Of a stretch of DNA of 46,584 bases, positions 19,611 to 27,399 are shown piece after piece. Within the stretch, counting starts at the first letter, position 1; each line of letters opens with the position of its first letter. A model generated the notes under the pieces. It was not told the DNA's origin, did no database searches, and saw nothing but the letters and a program-made list of their open reading frames with translations. The DNA comes from Pleionea mediterranea (GTDB lineage: Bacteria > Pseudomonadota > Gammaproteobacteria > Enterobacterales > Kangiellaceae), in assembly GCF_003148745.1 (NCBI RefSeq), contig NZ_QGGU01000017.1, positions 1-46,584 on the forward strand, in the 5' to 3' direction. The position numbers and the translations under genes were made by a program.

Positions 19611-20538
19611 TCATTTACACATTACCAATGGCGACGGCGCTGTTCAGCAAATGATTGAGGCGGGCATTAAAGGCACTCATCTTCCCTGGAGAGATGTGTT
19701 ACATATAGGGCCTGTTCCAGCTGATTTACCATTAACCAGACTATCCGATGTACGGGCAAGGTTTTTGTCGTCGCTTAACTGGGGTGAATACAAAGACATA
19801 CGAGCCAGTTTTAAACAAAGAGATAGTATCTTCCACCAACTCAAAGAGTTTCAATCCATCACGCTGTGGTTTGAGCATGATCTTTATGACCAACTTCAAT
19901 TATTGCAAATTCTAGCCGAGTTAGAACAACAGCCAGACTGCCATCAAAATCTATCAATCATACAAACATCCAATTATCTTGGTTATCATACTATCGATGA
20001 GTTTTCAGCCTTAAGAGATATTGCAAAACCGATAACCGACGAACAATTGGCATTAGCTAAAGTAGCGTGGCAGGCCTTTCGAAACCCAACTCCTGAAACA
20101 TGGTATCAATTACGTGATAAAAAAATATCTGCACTGCCTTTTTTGCAGTCAACGGTAATACGCACACTGAAAGAACTTCCTGACGCCAGCACTGGCATCA
20201 CACAAACCGAACAGATGATTTTATCCGTACTTGCAAAACATCCTTTATCCAAACCGGAAATATTCAAACAATACTGCACAATAGAACCAGACTTATTTTG
20301 GGGTGATCTTGGTTTTTTCCAGGTAATCGATTTGTTACAGACTGATAAGCCAGCACTTATCCAACAAACAGAGGATAAACTTGCATTAACTTCAGAAGGA
20401 GAATCTGTATTAAATGACCATCATAAATGGCAACGTCAGTATTCAAAACCACACTGGCTTGGCGGCTATAATTTCAATTCAGGTACTCGTTATTTCTGGA
20501 GCAATAAGAGCAATAGCCTTTCAAAAAAATCGATGTGA
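19603..20538 (+). CDS. DUF1835 domain protein
   Basis: 311 aa from the ATG at 19603 (MNSHLHITNGDGA), with AAGG upstream and overlapping the LytTR stop; the frame also stays open upstream inside the LytTR gene. The N-terminal part matches the DUF1835 pattern: HITNGDGA, then LPWRDVLHIGPVP, RLSDVRARFL and a strand with SITLWFEHDLYDQLQLLQIL. The C-terminal third looks like a winged-helix segment (TEQMILSVLAKHPLSKPEIF). Members are soluble proteins of unknown function. The tight coupling suggests it works with, or is needed together with, the membrane regulator. Confidence 0.85.
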   Translation: MNSHLHITNGDGAVQQMIEAGIKGTHLPWRDVLHIGPVPADLPLTRLSDVRARFLSSLNWGEYKDIRASFKQRDSIFHQLKEFQSITLWFEHDLYDQLQLLQILAELEQQPDCHQNLSIIQTSNYLGYHTIDEFSALRDIAKPITDEQLALAKVAWQAFRNPTPETWYQLRDKKISALPFLQSTVIRTLKELPDASTGITQTEQMILSVLAKHPLSKPEIFKQYCTIEPDLFWGDLGFFQVIDLLQTDKPALIQQTEDKLALTSEGESVLNDHHKWQRQYSKPHWLGGYNFNSGTRYFWSNKSNSLSKKSM

Positions 20539-20572
20539 AAAATGGTTGACAAGATCCAAAAAAATTAACTCG

Positions 20573-21097
20573 CTAAAATGGATTTACCGTATATCCCTGT
20601 TGTTGCAGCAGGGCATGAGCGGTCATAGCCGATAATGCAATTTCAACACCGTCCAACAGATGTTCGTTTTTAATACCCAAATAAGCCGCAGATTGCCCAC
20701 AAATAATCACTCGAACATTATTAGTCATTAATTCCGTCAGCAATGCTTTACTGGAATTGTTATAGCCGAATTGTTTTTCATGCTGCTCATCCGTTAAAAG
20801 ATCATAGCCTGCTTTACCGTGTACAACCAATGCCAACTTAATGTTGTCTTGTTTTACCCCAGCAGCCACATGCATATTCATAAACCGCGCCAGGCTTTCA
20901 AAATGACGGTTATGTTGTTTCTCTTTACTTTGATCAGCAACATCAAAAGCGACTTTAAACACACTAGTGCTATCAACCGAATTCGTTTGTATGACTTCTG
21001 CTTTTTTACCGTAGTTTTTTATTACAGGCCCTGTTGTAAAAGCTTCACTCGCAAAGCAGATATTAATACATGCGATCATAATAATTAAAAATTTCAT
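20573..21097 (-). CDS. Periplasmic DsrE/DsrF-like protein
   Basis: 174 aa. Signal peptide (MKFLIIMIACINICFA), then a DsrE-type fold: KVAFDVAD, NMHVAAGVKQDNIKLALVVHG, and the segment NVRVIICGQSAAYLGI with the single Cys at the position of the conserved DsrE/YchN cysteine. Exported DsrE-like proteins are common next to sulfur or redox genes, but the neighbours here give no such clue. It is convergent with the DUF1835 gene with only 34 bp between the stops. Confidence 0.88.
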   Translation of the reverse strand: MKFLIIMIACINICFASEAFTTGPVIKNYGKKAEVIQTNSVDSTSVFKVAFDVADQSKEKQHNRHFESLARFMNMHVAAGVKQDNIKLALVVHGKAGYDLLTDEQHEKQFGYNNSSKALLTELMTNNVRVIICGQSAAYLGIKNEHLLDGVEIALSAMTAHALLQQQGYTVNPF

Positions 21098-21140
21098 AAC
21101 TACTCACTTTATCGGGTTTATTTATCTTAGTTTCTAGTTT

Positions 21141-21854
21141 CTAGTTTCTAGTTTTGGGCCAGGCCAGTTGATCAACGGAAACATCTTTTATCGCTTGTTT
21201 AAAAATTGACTGTGTAAACCGTTCGCCCGTTAAAGGTAAGCAGCTAACGGTTTTTCGATTACCAGCCAAATCATCAAAGGTTAGCTGGTAAGCGTGCAGA
21301 TAACAACGATCAATACTGATGTTCGACTGGGAACTGCCATAACGTTCATCGCCTAAAATGGGCGAGCTTATACTCTTTAGCGCGACTCTAATTTGATGCG
21401 TTTTTCCGGTTAACAACCTAACTATAACCAACCGAATGCCTTCACTCAAACCGTAACTGAAAAACTGTGTTATTGCGGAATTATTTTTTGACTGGGTTAA
21501 TTTATAGTTGCCATTTCTGGCAGGAACCATATCACCGATGATAGAGCCCTGCTTCTTTTTAGGCTTACCGGCTGTAAGTGCCAGATAATATTTTTCCACC
21601 TGCCTATTCTGAAATTGTTTCGATAACCATGAGGCCGACTCAGGATGCTTGGCTAATAATAAACAACCACTAGTGACCTTATCAAGACGATGCACTGGCG
21701 CCAAATAATTAAGTGATAATCTTTGTTTAATCTGCTCAACCAAACCCGGCTCATTACCTTCTGAATGCAGTGACAACCCCGCCGGTTTATTAATCACTAT
21801 CCAGTCGCTGCATTCTGCAACAGTAATGGCCGAAAGATGGTCAATATCAAACAT
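21141..21854 (-). CDS. RluA-type RNA pseudouridine synthase (TIGR01621-like)
   Basis: About 237 aa from the ATG at 21854 (MFDIDHLSA), the position where relatives begin; the frame is open to a TTG at 21929 that would overlap the upstream hydrolase gene. The catalytic loop HRLDKVTSGCLLLAK carries the Asp nucleophile. WIVINKPAGLSLHSEG, EKYYLALTAGKPKKKQG and GKTHQIRVALKSISSPILGDERYG are the other family motifs. It converts a uridine in rRNA or tRNA to pseudouridine; the target base is not predictable from sequence. It is the last gene of the run DUF418 - methyltransferase - CubicO hydrolase. Its stop lies inside a short 7-bp repeat (TTTCTAG three times, 21127-21153). Confidence 0.9.
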   Translation of the reverse strand: MFDIDHLSAITVAECSDWIVINKPAGLSLHSEGNEPGLVEQIKQRLSLNYLAPVHRLDKVTSGCLLLAKHPESASWLSKQFQNRQVEKYYLALTAGKPKKKQGSIIGDMVPARNGNYKLTQSKNNSAITQFFSYGLSEGIRLVIVRLLTGKTHQIRVALKSISSPILGDERYGSSQSNISIDRCYLHAYQLTFDDLAGNRKTVSCLPLTGERFTQSIFKQAIKDVSVDQLAWPKTRN

Positions 21855-21903
21855 GGTTTTATTTATCGCAGTATCATCAAGTACAGTACTTTTAAGATTG
21901 CTT

Positions 21904-23811
21904 CTAATAACTAAAGGTTGATAAGCCAATTAATCCAGCCGGCAATAAGTATAAAATGGATAAAACAAACACCGCACTGCTTATCAAACAAAAAACTTTG
22001 GCAACTGAATTAATCGATTCCGAGCGATAACGAACACTTTGAATCAAACCAACAATGGCTGCAACAGGATAAAGCCAAGTTAAAATAAGAATCGATACTG
22101 AAATAAACGATGGCTGCCCCAACATAACAAAAACATCCACTAACTCACCTACGATTAACAATATTGAAGTCCCTAATATTGAAAAGGCAGCTAAGGCTGG
22201 CCAAATTCGAATTTGCATCGCTGGACCTTTGCTAATTTGTTTATTAAGTCTTCGAATTCCCCAGACAAAAAACCAAAGAATTTGTAATCCAGTGATGGTA
22301 ATAAACGTCCATGCTGCTATTTTCGTAGCATAGTGATTAAAGGATGATATTTTCTGCCAATACTGCGTTCCAATTTGAACAGCCAAACAACTCTCGTCTT
22401 TTAGCAAAGCCATACTGGCGACACTGGCATCATGGCGCCTTAATAATTGATCCGATATAGGATAGAAATGTTTATCTTTTTCCGCGGATTTAGAATCACT
22501 CTTTTCATCATTTTCTTTATTGGTTGCTTTGCTAATTTCACCCCAGGCAGCTATGTTTTTTTCAACTCTTAAGTATCGACTACCAAATAATTCCGAGCCA
22601 AATCCAAACAAGGCTTGTCTTGGATTTACCAGTCGATAGAAACCGCTGTATTGCTCTGCTGTGTTTTCTGGTAAGGATGTGACTTCTGGAAGCTTTGGTC
22701 CGGATAAACCAAAGGTAATATAACGTTGCACTTCCTGATAAATCGCTTTAAACGCCTGACTGTTATCGGAATTCATCGCAATTGCATAACCCACTCCCTG
22801 ATTTGGTAAATAGGCTAATTGCGATACACCACCATTGACACCGCCATTATGACCATAAAAAACAAAGTTCTTATAGGTCGTGGTAAAGTTTCCGGTTCCA
22901 AAGCCGGTTTTCATACCCGCTTTTGCAGCCAACGAAGTCTCAGGGGTTTCCATTCGTCGAATGGATTCAGCAGAGAGAATTCGATCGCCGTTGGCAACTC
23001 CTCGATTAAGATAAAACCGAACAAGATTGGCCATATCACGGGCTGACGCATTAATCGAACCGGAAGGTCGCATCGAAATATGCCAATAAGGCGCTTCTTC
23101 ACCAGACTGATACAGTTTTGCCAATAAATGATCCTGCTCAGGATAACGATAGGTCGCCGTGGTCATTTCAAGTGGCTGAAAAAACTGTTGATTAATATAG
23201 CTTTCAAAGTCCATGCCGGTGACTTTTTCAATTACGTAAGCCGCTACGGCTGGTCCAGAGTTGGCGTAAGACATACGAACACCAGGGCGCCAACGCGATA
23301 CTCGTGAATCGGGATGATAATCAAGCGCCTGCTTTAAAGTTAAAGGAGCAGGATCATTGCTGGCGTATTCCGTTAAGTGAATATCGTCCCAGCCAGCGCT
23401 GTGCTCCAATAAATGCACCAGTCTTACCGGGTCTGTTTCTGACCAGGGGTTATCAAATTCAATGTCTGGAGCTAATTCCTTTAGTGGTGTATTAAGATCC
23501 AGTTTGCCCTGTTCCTGTAACTTTAATGCCGCTAACGACACAAACATTTTTGAAATAGAACCTATGCGAAACAGTGTTTCTGCTGACGCAGGTTTCTTCT
23601 GCTCCCGATCAGCCATTCCGAAACCAGCAACCAGTCGATTATGATCATTTTCAACAATGGCTACAGACAATCCCGGTATGCCATGATATTCAACCAGCTC
23701 TGTTATCCGCTGCTTAATATCATCGACAGTTTTTGCCGGAGAATCGTATTCTTTAGCGACACTCAAAACACTAAACGTTAAAACGGTTATAGCGATTAGT
23801 TGTTTAATCAT
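21904..23811 (-). CDS. CubicO-type serine hydrolase (beta-lactamase fold) with C-terminal TM helices
   Basis: 635 aa. Signal peptide (MIKQLIAITVLTFSVLSVA), then a class C beta-lactamase/D-alanyl-D-alanine peptidase fold with SxxK as S85-I-S-K88, a YANSG motif near 182 in the Tyr-x-Asn position and GHNGG near 318 replacing the KTG strand. After ~430 residues a linker leads to about four TM helices (~490-630), as in several long CubicO proteins, so the catalytic domain should face the periplasm. Likely an esterase or peptidase acting on cell-wall or small ester substrates; resistance to antibiotics should not be inferred. It starts 17 bp after the methyltransferase stop. Confidence 0.9.
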   Translation of the reverse strand: MIKQLIAITVLTFSVLSVAKEYDSPAKTVDDIKQRITELVEYHGIPGLSVAIVENDHNRLVAGFGMADREQKKPASAETLFRIGSISKMFVSLAALKLQEQGKLDLNTPLKELAPDIEFDNPWSETDPVRLVHLLEHSAGWDDIHLTEYASNDPAPLTLKQALDYHPDSRVSRWRPGVRMSYANSGPAVAAYVIEKVTGMDFESYINQQFFQPLEMTTATYRYPEQDHLLAKLYQSGEEAPYWHISMRPSGSINASARDMANLVRFYLNRGVANGDRILSAESIRRMETPETSLAAKAGMKTGFGTGNFTTTYKNFVFYGHNGGVNGGVSQLAYLPNQGVGYAIAMNSDNSQAFKAIYQEVQRYITFGLSGPKLPEVTSLPENTAEQYSGFYRLVNPRQALFGFGSELFGSRYLRVEKNIAAWGEISKATNKENDEKSDSKSAEKDKHFYPISDQLLRRHDASVASMALLKDESCLAVQIGTQYWQKISSFNHYATKIAAWTFITITGLQILWFFVWGIRRLNKQISKGPAMQIRIWPALAAFSILGTSILLIVGELVDVFVMLGQPSFISVSILILTWLYPVAAIVGLIQSVRYRSESINSVAKVFCLISSAVFVLSILYLLPAGLIGLSTFSY

Positions 23812-23828
23812 TGTTATTCCTTAAAAAG

Positions 23829-24692
23829 TTATAACGGTTTTCTTGCGACAAAATTTGCCACAGGGCGACCGTCACTTAAGTGCGATACTTCATTTTGTAA
23901 AACAATAAATTCGTCAAATGTTTCAGCCAGTTCATTCGGCTTAAGAAGATAATTGGGATTACGAGGCGAACCAATTTTTTCGCAGCCCTGCATAAAGGTG
24001 TGATAAGCGATCATACCTCCGGGAGCCAGCAGCGATTTAATTTTACTCATTAGCGGACGATGCAAATATCGACACACCACGACCGCCATAACGGGATGAT
24101 TAATATGCAACGATGCAAAATCAAAATCTTTTTCCAGATCCGCTTGTTTAAGTTCCACGTGTTGATCATATTCGCTGGCTGTCAATTGGCAACGTTGCAA
24201 TGCCGTTTCAGAATAATCCACACCTATCACCTGCCAACCTTGCATTGAAAGATAGACAGCATCTCTGCCCGCACCACAAGCCAGATCTAAAATGACGCCA
24301 TTATTGAGGTTATCGTTCTTGTTATTGTTCTTTTTAGTGTAATTGGGTTTTAAATAGTCCTGTTCAAACTGTTTAACAAATGGCGCCGGTTGCCAGTGAT
24401 AGATAGACGATCGACCTTTTGATAACAGGGAGGGATCAATAGCATTAAAATCCTCGTCTGCGATCCAGCGCTCAATAATAAAATGTCGGTCAGTAAAAAA
24501 TGTTTCTGCATCCGGCCGTGATGACCGATCATAAACAATGGTTAATGCCTGTTGCTTTTGCGGCAGCTCATGCATCCGTTGAAATAATTCTGCCGCAGGA
24601 ATATTGACGCTACCCTTCAAATGCCGCTGCTTAAAACTAGCGCGATCGCGGCAATCAATAATGGGACTGTCGGGTAATCTAAACTCAGTCAA
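23829..24692 (-). CDS. Rhodanese-like / SAM methyltransferase fusion
   Basis: About 287 aa. I prefer the TTG at 24692 (LTEFRLPDSPIIDCRD), which has GAGG at good spacing and lies 2 bp after the DUF418 stop; the frame extends to 24767, but that overlaps the neighbour by 73 bp. Residues ~1-110 form a rhodanese domain in which the loop normally starting with the active Cys reads YDRSSRP, so sulfur transfer is unlikely. The C-terminal half is a class I methyltransferase like TehB: ILDLACGAGRDAVYLS for SAM binding, VIGVDYSETAL, and GGMIAYHTFMQG. Substrate unknown; TehB relatives methylate chalcogens or small molecules. Confidence 0.85.
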   Translation of the reverse strand: MTEFRLPDSPIIDCRDRASFKQRHLKGSVNIPAAELFQRMHELPQKQQALTIVYDRSSRPDAETFFTDRHFIIERWIADEDFNAIDPSLLSKGRSSIYHWQPAPFVKQFEQDYLKPNYTKKNNNKNDNLNNGVILDLACGAGRDAVYLSMQGWQVIGVDYSETALQRCQLTASEYDQHVELKQADLEKDFDFASLHINHPVMAVVVCRYLHRPLMSKIKSLLAPGGMIAYHTFMQGCEKIGSPRNPNYLLKPNELAETFDEFIVLQNEVSHLSDGRPVANFVARKPL

Positions 24693-24694
24693 AC

Positions 24695-25936
24695 TTACGC
24701 CTCGTTTTGGGTCCGTTTCTGTTGAATGGACTGTAATTTTCCGTAGGTTAAACTGCGCCATAACCATTCAAGAGGCCCAAACCGGAAACGCGACATCCAT
24801 ACATTAGAAAACACAATTAGCACCAGCCAGACCGCAATGGTAAACAATACCTGTTGATAACGCTCAAGCTGACCGTACAAACCAAACCCGTGTCCGTAAA
24901 TAATAAAGGTACATAACAACGACTGAGCAATATAATTGGTAAAGGCCATTTGACCGACTCGGGCAAACGAACGCTTGATCACACTGGTCTGAATATTATT
25001 CGCCAATAACATCAATAAACTGATGTAACCAACCGCAGTGAATGCGCTGCCCCAATAATTGTATTGAATACCGAACGCCATGGAATAAGTGTAATGAAAT
25101 CCCGCTGCCATATTATTGCCCGCACCAATAGCGGTTAACATCATTCCGGTAGTAATTAATACCAACCCCATTAACAAATATTGAGACTTGCTCCAGGCAC
25201 CTTTTACAAACCCAGACTTTAACATCGCCATTCCGATTAAATTTAACGCCAAAATTTTTGGCACATAAAAGATCATGTAAAGTTGCAAGGTTGCGGTTTG
25301 CCCAACTCGATAATTAAACGCCTCTGTCCAGCTGCCCAGATAGGCTTTTAACTCGGCATCGAGTAACGATTGATCCGGTTGCCACATCGGCAATATATCT
25401 TTAGCAATTTGCTCTTCTGTCATATGAGGAAAAGCAAAACCCTGCGACCATTGAACTAACGATATCAACACAATTAATCCAAGCGCTGTCCAGAGCCATG
25501 TTTTAACTTTAGCGTCCCGGAACAGGTAGGCCAATGAGCCGCTGATAGCATACGCCACCAGTATATCGCCCCACCAAATCAGGTAAGCATGAATAAGACC
25601 AAACACCAGTAACCACATCATACGAATGTAATGTCGTTTACCACTGTGTCCTTCACGGGCATCGGCTCGCTCGGCAAAAATTAAAACGCCCATGCCAAAC
25701 AACATGGAAAAAATACTCATGAACTTTTGATCAAAAATCAGATGCGAAAAATACCATGACCAATAGTTAATACCGGTCAAATCGCCATACACGGTTGGGT
25801 TCATATAGGTGACGAACGGCATTGCGAATGCCTGTATATTCATCATTAAGATACCGAGAACCGCAATGCCCCGGATTAAATCCAGCACATGCAGCCGCTC
25901 AGACTGGTTAAGAGGCGTTGATAATGTTTGAGTCAT
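24695..25936 (-). CDS. DUF418 family inner-membrane protein (YeiB-like)
   Basis: 413 aa with about ten TM helices. The N-terminal ERLHVLDLIRGIAVLGILMMN is the hallmark opening of this family, and the C-terminal DUF418 part includes ANYIAQSLLCTFIIYG-type segments and RFRFGPLEWLWRSLTYGK. The family is related to acyltransferase-3/heparan-acetyltransferase-like membrane proteins; function is unknown. It is the first gene of a minus-strand run with the methyltransferase, CubicO hydrolase and pseudouridine synthase. Confidence 0.92.
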   Translation of the reverse strand: MTQTLSTPLNQSERLHVLDLIRGIAVLGILMMNIQAFAMPFVTYMNPTVYGDLTGINYWSWYFSHLIFDQKFMSIFSMLFGMGVLIFAERADAREGHSGKRHYIRMMWLLVFGLIHAYLIWWGDILVAYAISGSLAYLFRDAKVKTWLWTALGLIVLISLVQWSQGFAFPHMTEEQIAKDILPMWQPDQSLLDAELKAYLGSWTEAFNYRVGQTATLQLYMIFYVPKILALNLIGMAMLKSGFVKGAWSKSQYLLMGLVLITTGMMLTAIGAGNNMAAGFHYTYSMAFGIQYNYWGSAFTAVGYISLLMLLANNIQTSVIKRSFARVGQMAFTNYIAQSLLCTFIIYGHGFGLYGQLERYQQVLFTIAVWLVLIVFSNVWMSRFRFGPLEWLWRSLTYGKLQSIQQKRTQNEA

Positions 25937-26130
25937 AGCTCTATCATCCTTGTTATAATTTTTTGACCGAATGAGTCATTAGCTTATTGGTTCAATAGCC
26001 TGTCGATTTATTGGGCTATTAATTCATTAGGCTATTAATTCAATAAATATTGATATACAGCGCATAGTCTGGCAAAGAGAGTATATATTACACACCGGTA
26101 AGCTAACAGGACAAAACCTGAACAAGAAAT

Positions 26131-26817
26131 CTATTGGCCAGACACTTTTTTCCGCAGCGACTGCCAATAGTCATCGTCCACATCGCCCTGCTCATTAATC
26201 ACAGGATAAGGCAGATTATGTTTGTGGCAAAAACGCATAATCTTTGGGTGAAGCCATTCAAATTTAAGCCGTTCAAATAACTCATCCGATATCTTACGGC
26301 TGCCATACATTCCTGCTTCACTGCGCTGACGCTGGGCTTCGTACAATATAATGGAAGAGGCAACGGACACATTGAGGGATTGCACCATGCCAAGCATAGG
26401 AATTAATACATGGTGATCCGCCGCTTCGGCTGCGGCATCGCTAACGCCTTCTTTTTCAGCACCCAGTAAAAGACAAGTGGGCCTGGTGTAATCGACACTG
26501 CGAAAATCCACCGCACGATCCGAAAAATGCGCAGCCAATACCTGCATGCCCTGTTGTTTAACAACGGATAAGGCATCATCCAGCTTTTCATATTGATTGG
26601 CTTTTACCCAGCGATCACTACCCATGGCGGTACCGCTGCAGCGATGAATATTGCCTTCGGCTCGTACCGCATGCACTTCGCCAATTCCCACAGCATCGGC
26701 AGTGCGAACAATTGCCGCAAGGTTATGGGGCTTATGAACCTGATCCATCAGAACGGTTAAATCCGGTTGCCGGTCATTCAATAACGCTTCTATACGCGCC
26801 AGACGATTTTCTTTCAT
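26131..26817 (-). CDS. trmH: tRNA (guanosine-18-2'-O)-methyltransferase TrmH
   Basis: 228 aa from the ATG at 26817 (MKENRLARIEALL), which aligns with the start of Escherichia coli TrmH; a TTG start at 26874 would add 19 residues. Family motifs are clear: VHKPHNLAAIVRTADAVG (motif 1), LLGAEKEGVSDAA (motif 2) and IPMLGMVQSLNVSVASSIILYEAQRQR (motif 3, the knot). It methylates the ribose of G18 in the D-loop of tRNAs using SAM. It lies after spoT and ridA on the same strand, the usual gammaproteobacterial order. Confidence 0.95.
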   Translation of the reverse strand: MKENRLARIEALLNDRQPDLTVLMDQVHKPHNLAAIVRTADAVGIGEVHAVRAEGNIHRCSGTAMGSDRWVKANQYEKLDDALSVVKQQGMQVLAAHFSDRAVDFRSVDYTRPTCLLLGAEKEGVSDAAAEAADHHVLIPMLGMVQSLNVSVASSIILYEAQRQRSEAGMYGSRKISDELFERLKFEWLHPKIMRFCHKHNLPYPVINEQGDVDDDYWQSLRKKVSGQ

Positions 26818-26954
26818 AGTAAGTGTATCGTGCTTTTTACATTCAACTGACTGGCTGCAAAGTTTGCGTTTCAATAGTCAATAAAAAGTAAAACGGTTGA
26901 CTCGAAAAAGCGTTCGCAAACAGGTTGCCAACGCTTTGTTTAAATATTTATTAA

Positions 26955-27350
26955 TTAGTTGGCCTGAGAGTTCACAACCATAATGCCATCCATTTCGACA
27001 TTGGCACCTTTGGGCAATTCTTTTACACCAATGGCTGCTCGAGCTGGATAAGGTTCGGCAAAGTATTCCGCCATAATTTCATTGACGGTTGCAAAACAGG
27101 ACAAGTCGGTCAAAAAGATATTCAATTTTACAATATCGTTTAATGAACCACCTGCGGCTTCGGCAACCGCCGACAAATTTTTAAATACCTGATGGATTTG
27201 AGTCTCGATGGAATCGTTCATTAAAGTCATTGATTCTGGATCAAGGGGAATTTGACCAGAAAAATAAACCGTACTGCCCACCTGAGTGGCCTGGGAATAA
27301 GTGCCAATCGCCGCTGGCGCTTTATCTGTGTTGATGGTTAACTTTGTCAT
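26955..27350 (-). CDS. ridA: RidA family enamine/imine deaminase
   Basis: 131 aa, full length for the family. [11 protein letters not shown] at the N-terminus, [10 protein letters not shown], and [23 protein letters not shown] with the conserved Arg that binds the carboxylate of the substrate. RidA hydrolyses reactive 2-aminoacrylate-type enamines released by pyridoxal-phosphate enzymes. It follows spoT by ~50 bp, so it is likely in the same transcript. Confidence 0.95.
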   Translation of the reverse strand: MTKLTINTDKAPAAIGTYSQATQVGSTVYFSGQIPLDPESMTLMNDSIETQIHQVFKNLSAVAEAAGGSLNDIVKLNIFLTDLSCFATVNEIMAEYFAEPYPARAAIGVKELPKGANVEMDGIMVVNSQAN

Positions 27351-27399
27351 TGTTAAGTCCTGTTATATTAACGTTAATTCTGCTGATGTCAGTGCTGAA

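Noticed and set aside
21127-21153. TTTCTAG 7-bp repeats as a phase-variation switch for the pseudouridine synthase
   Set aside because: The repeat lies at the stop codon, so changes would only alter the last few residues.
21904-23811. Antibiotic beta-lactamase
   Set aside because: SxxK and YxN are shared with many CubicO esterases; membrane tail and HNG strand point away from a resistance enzyme.
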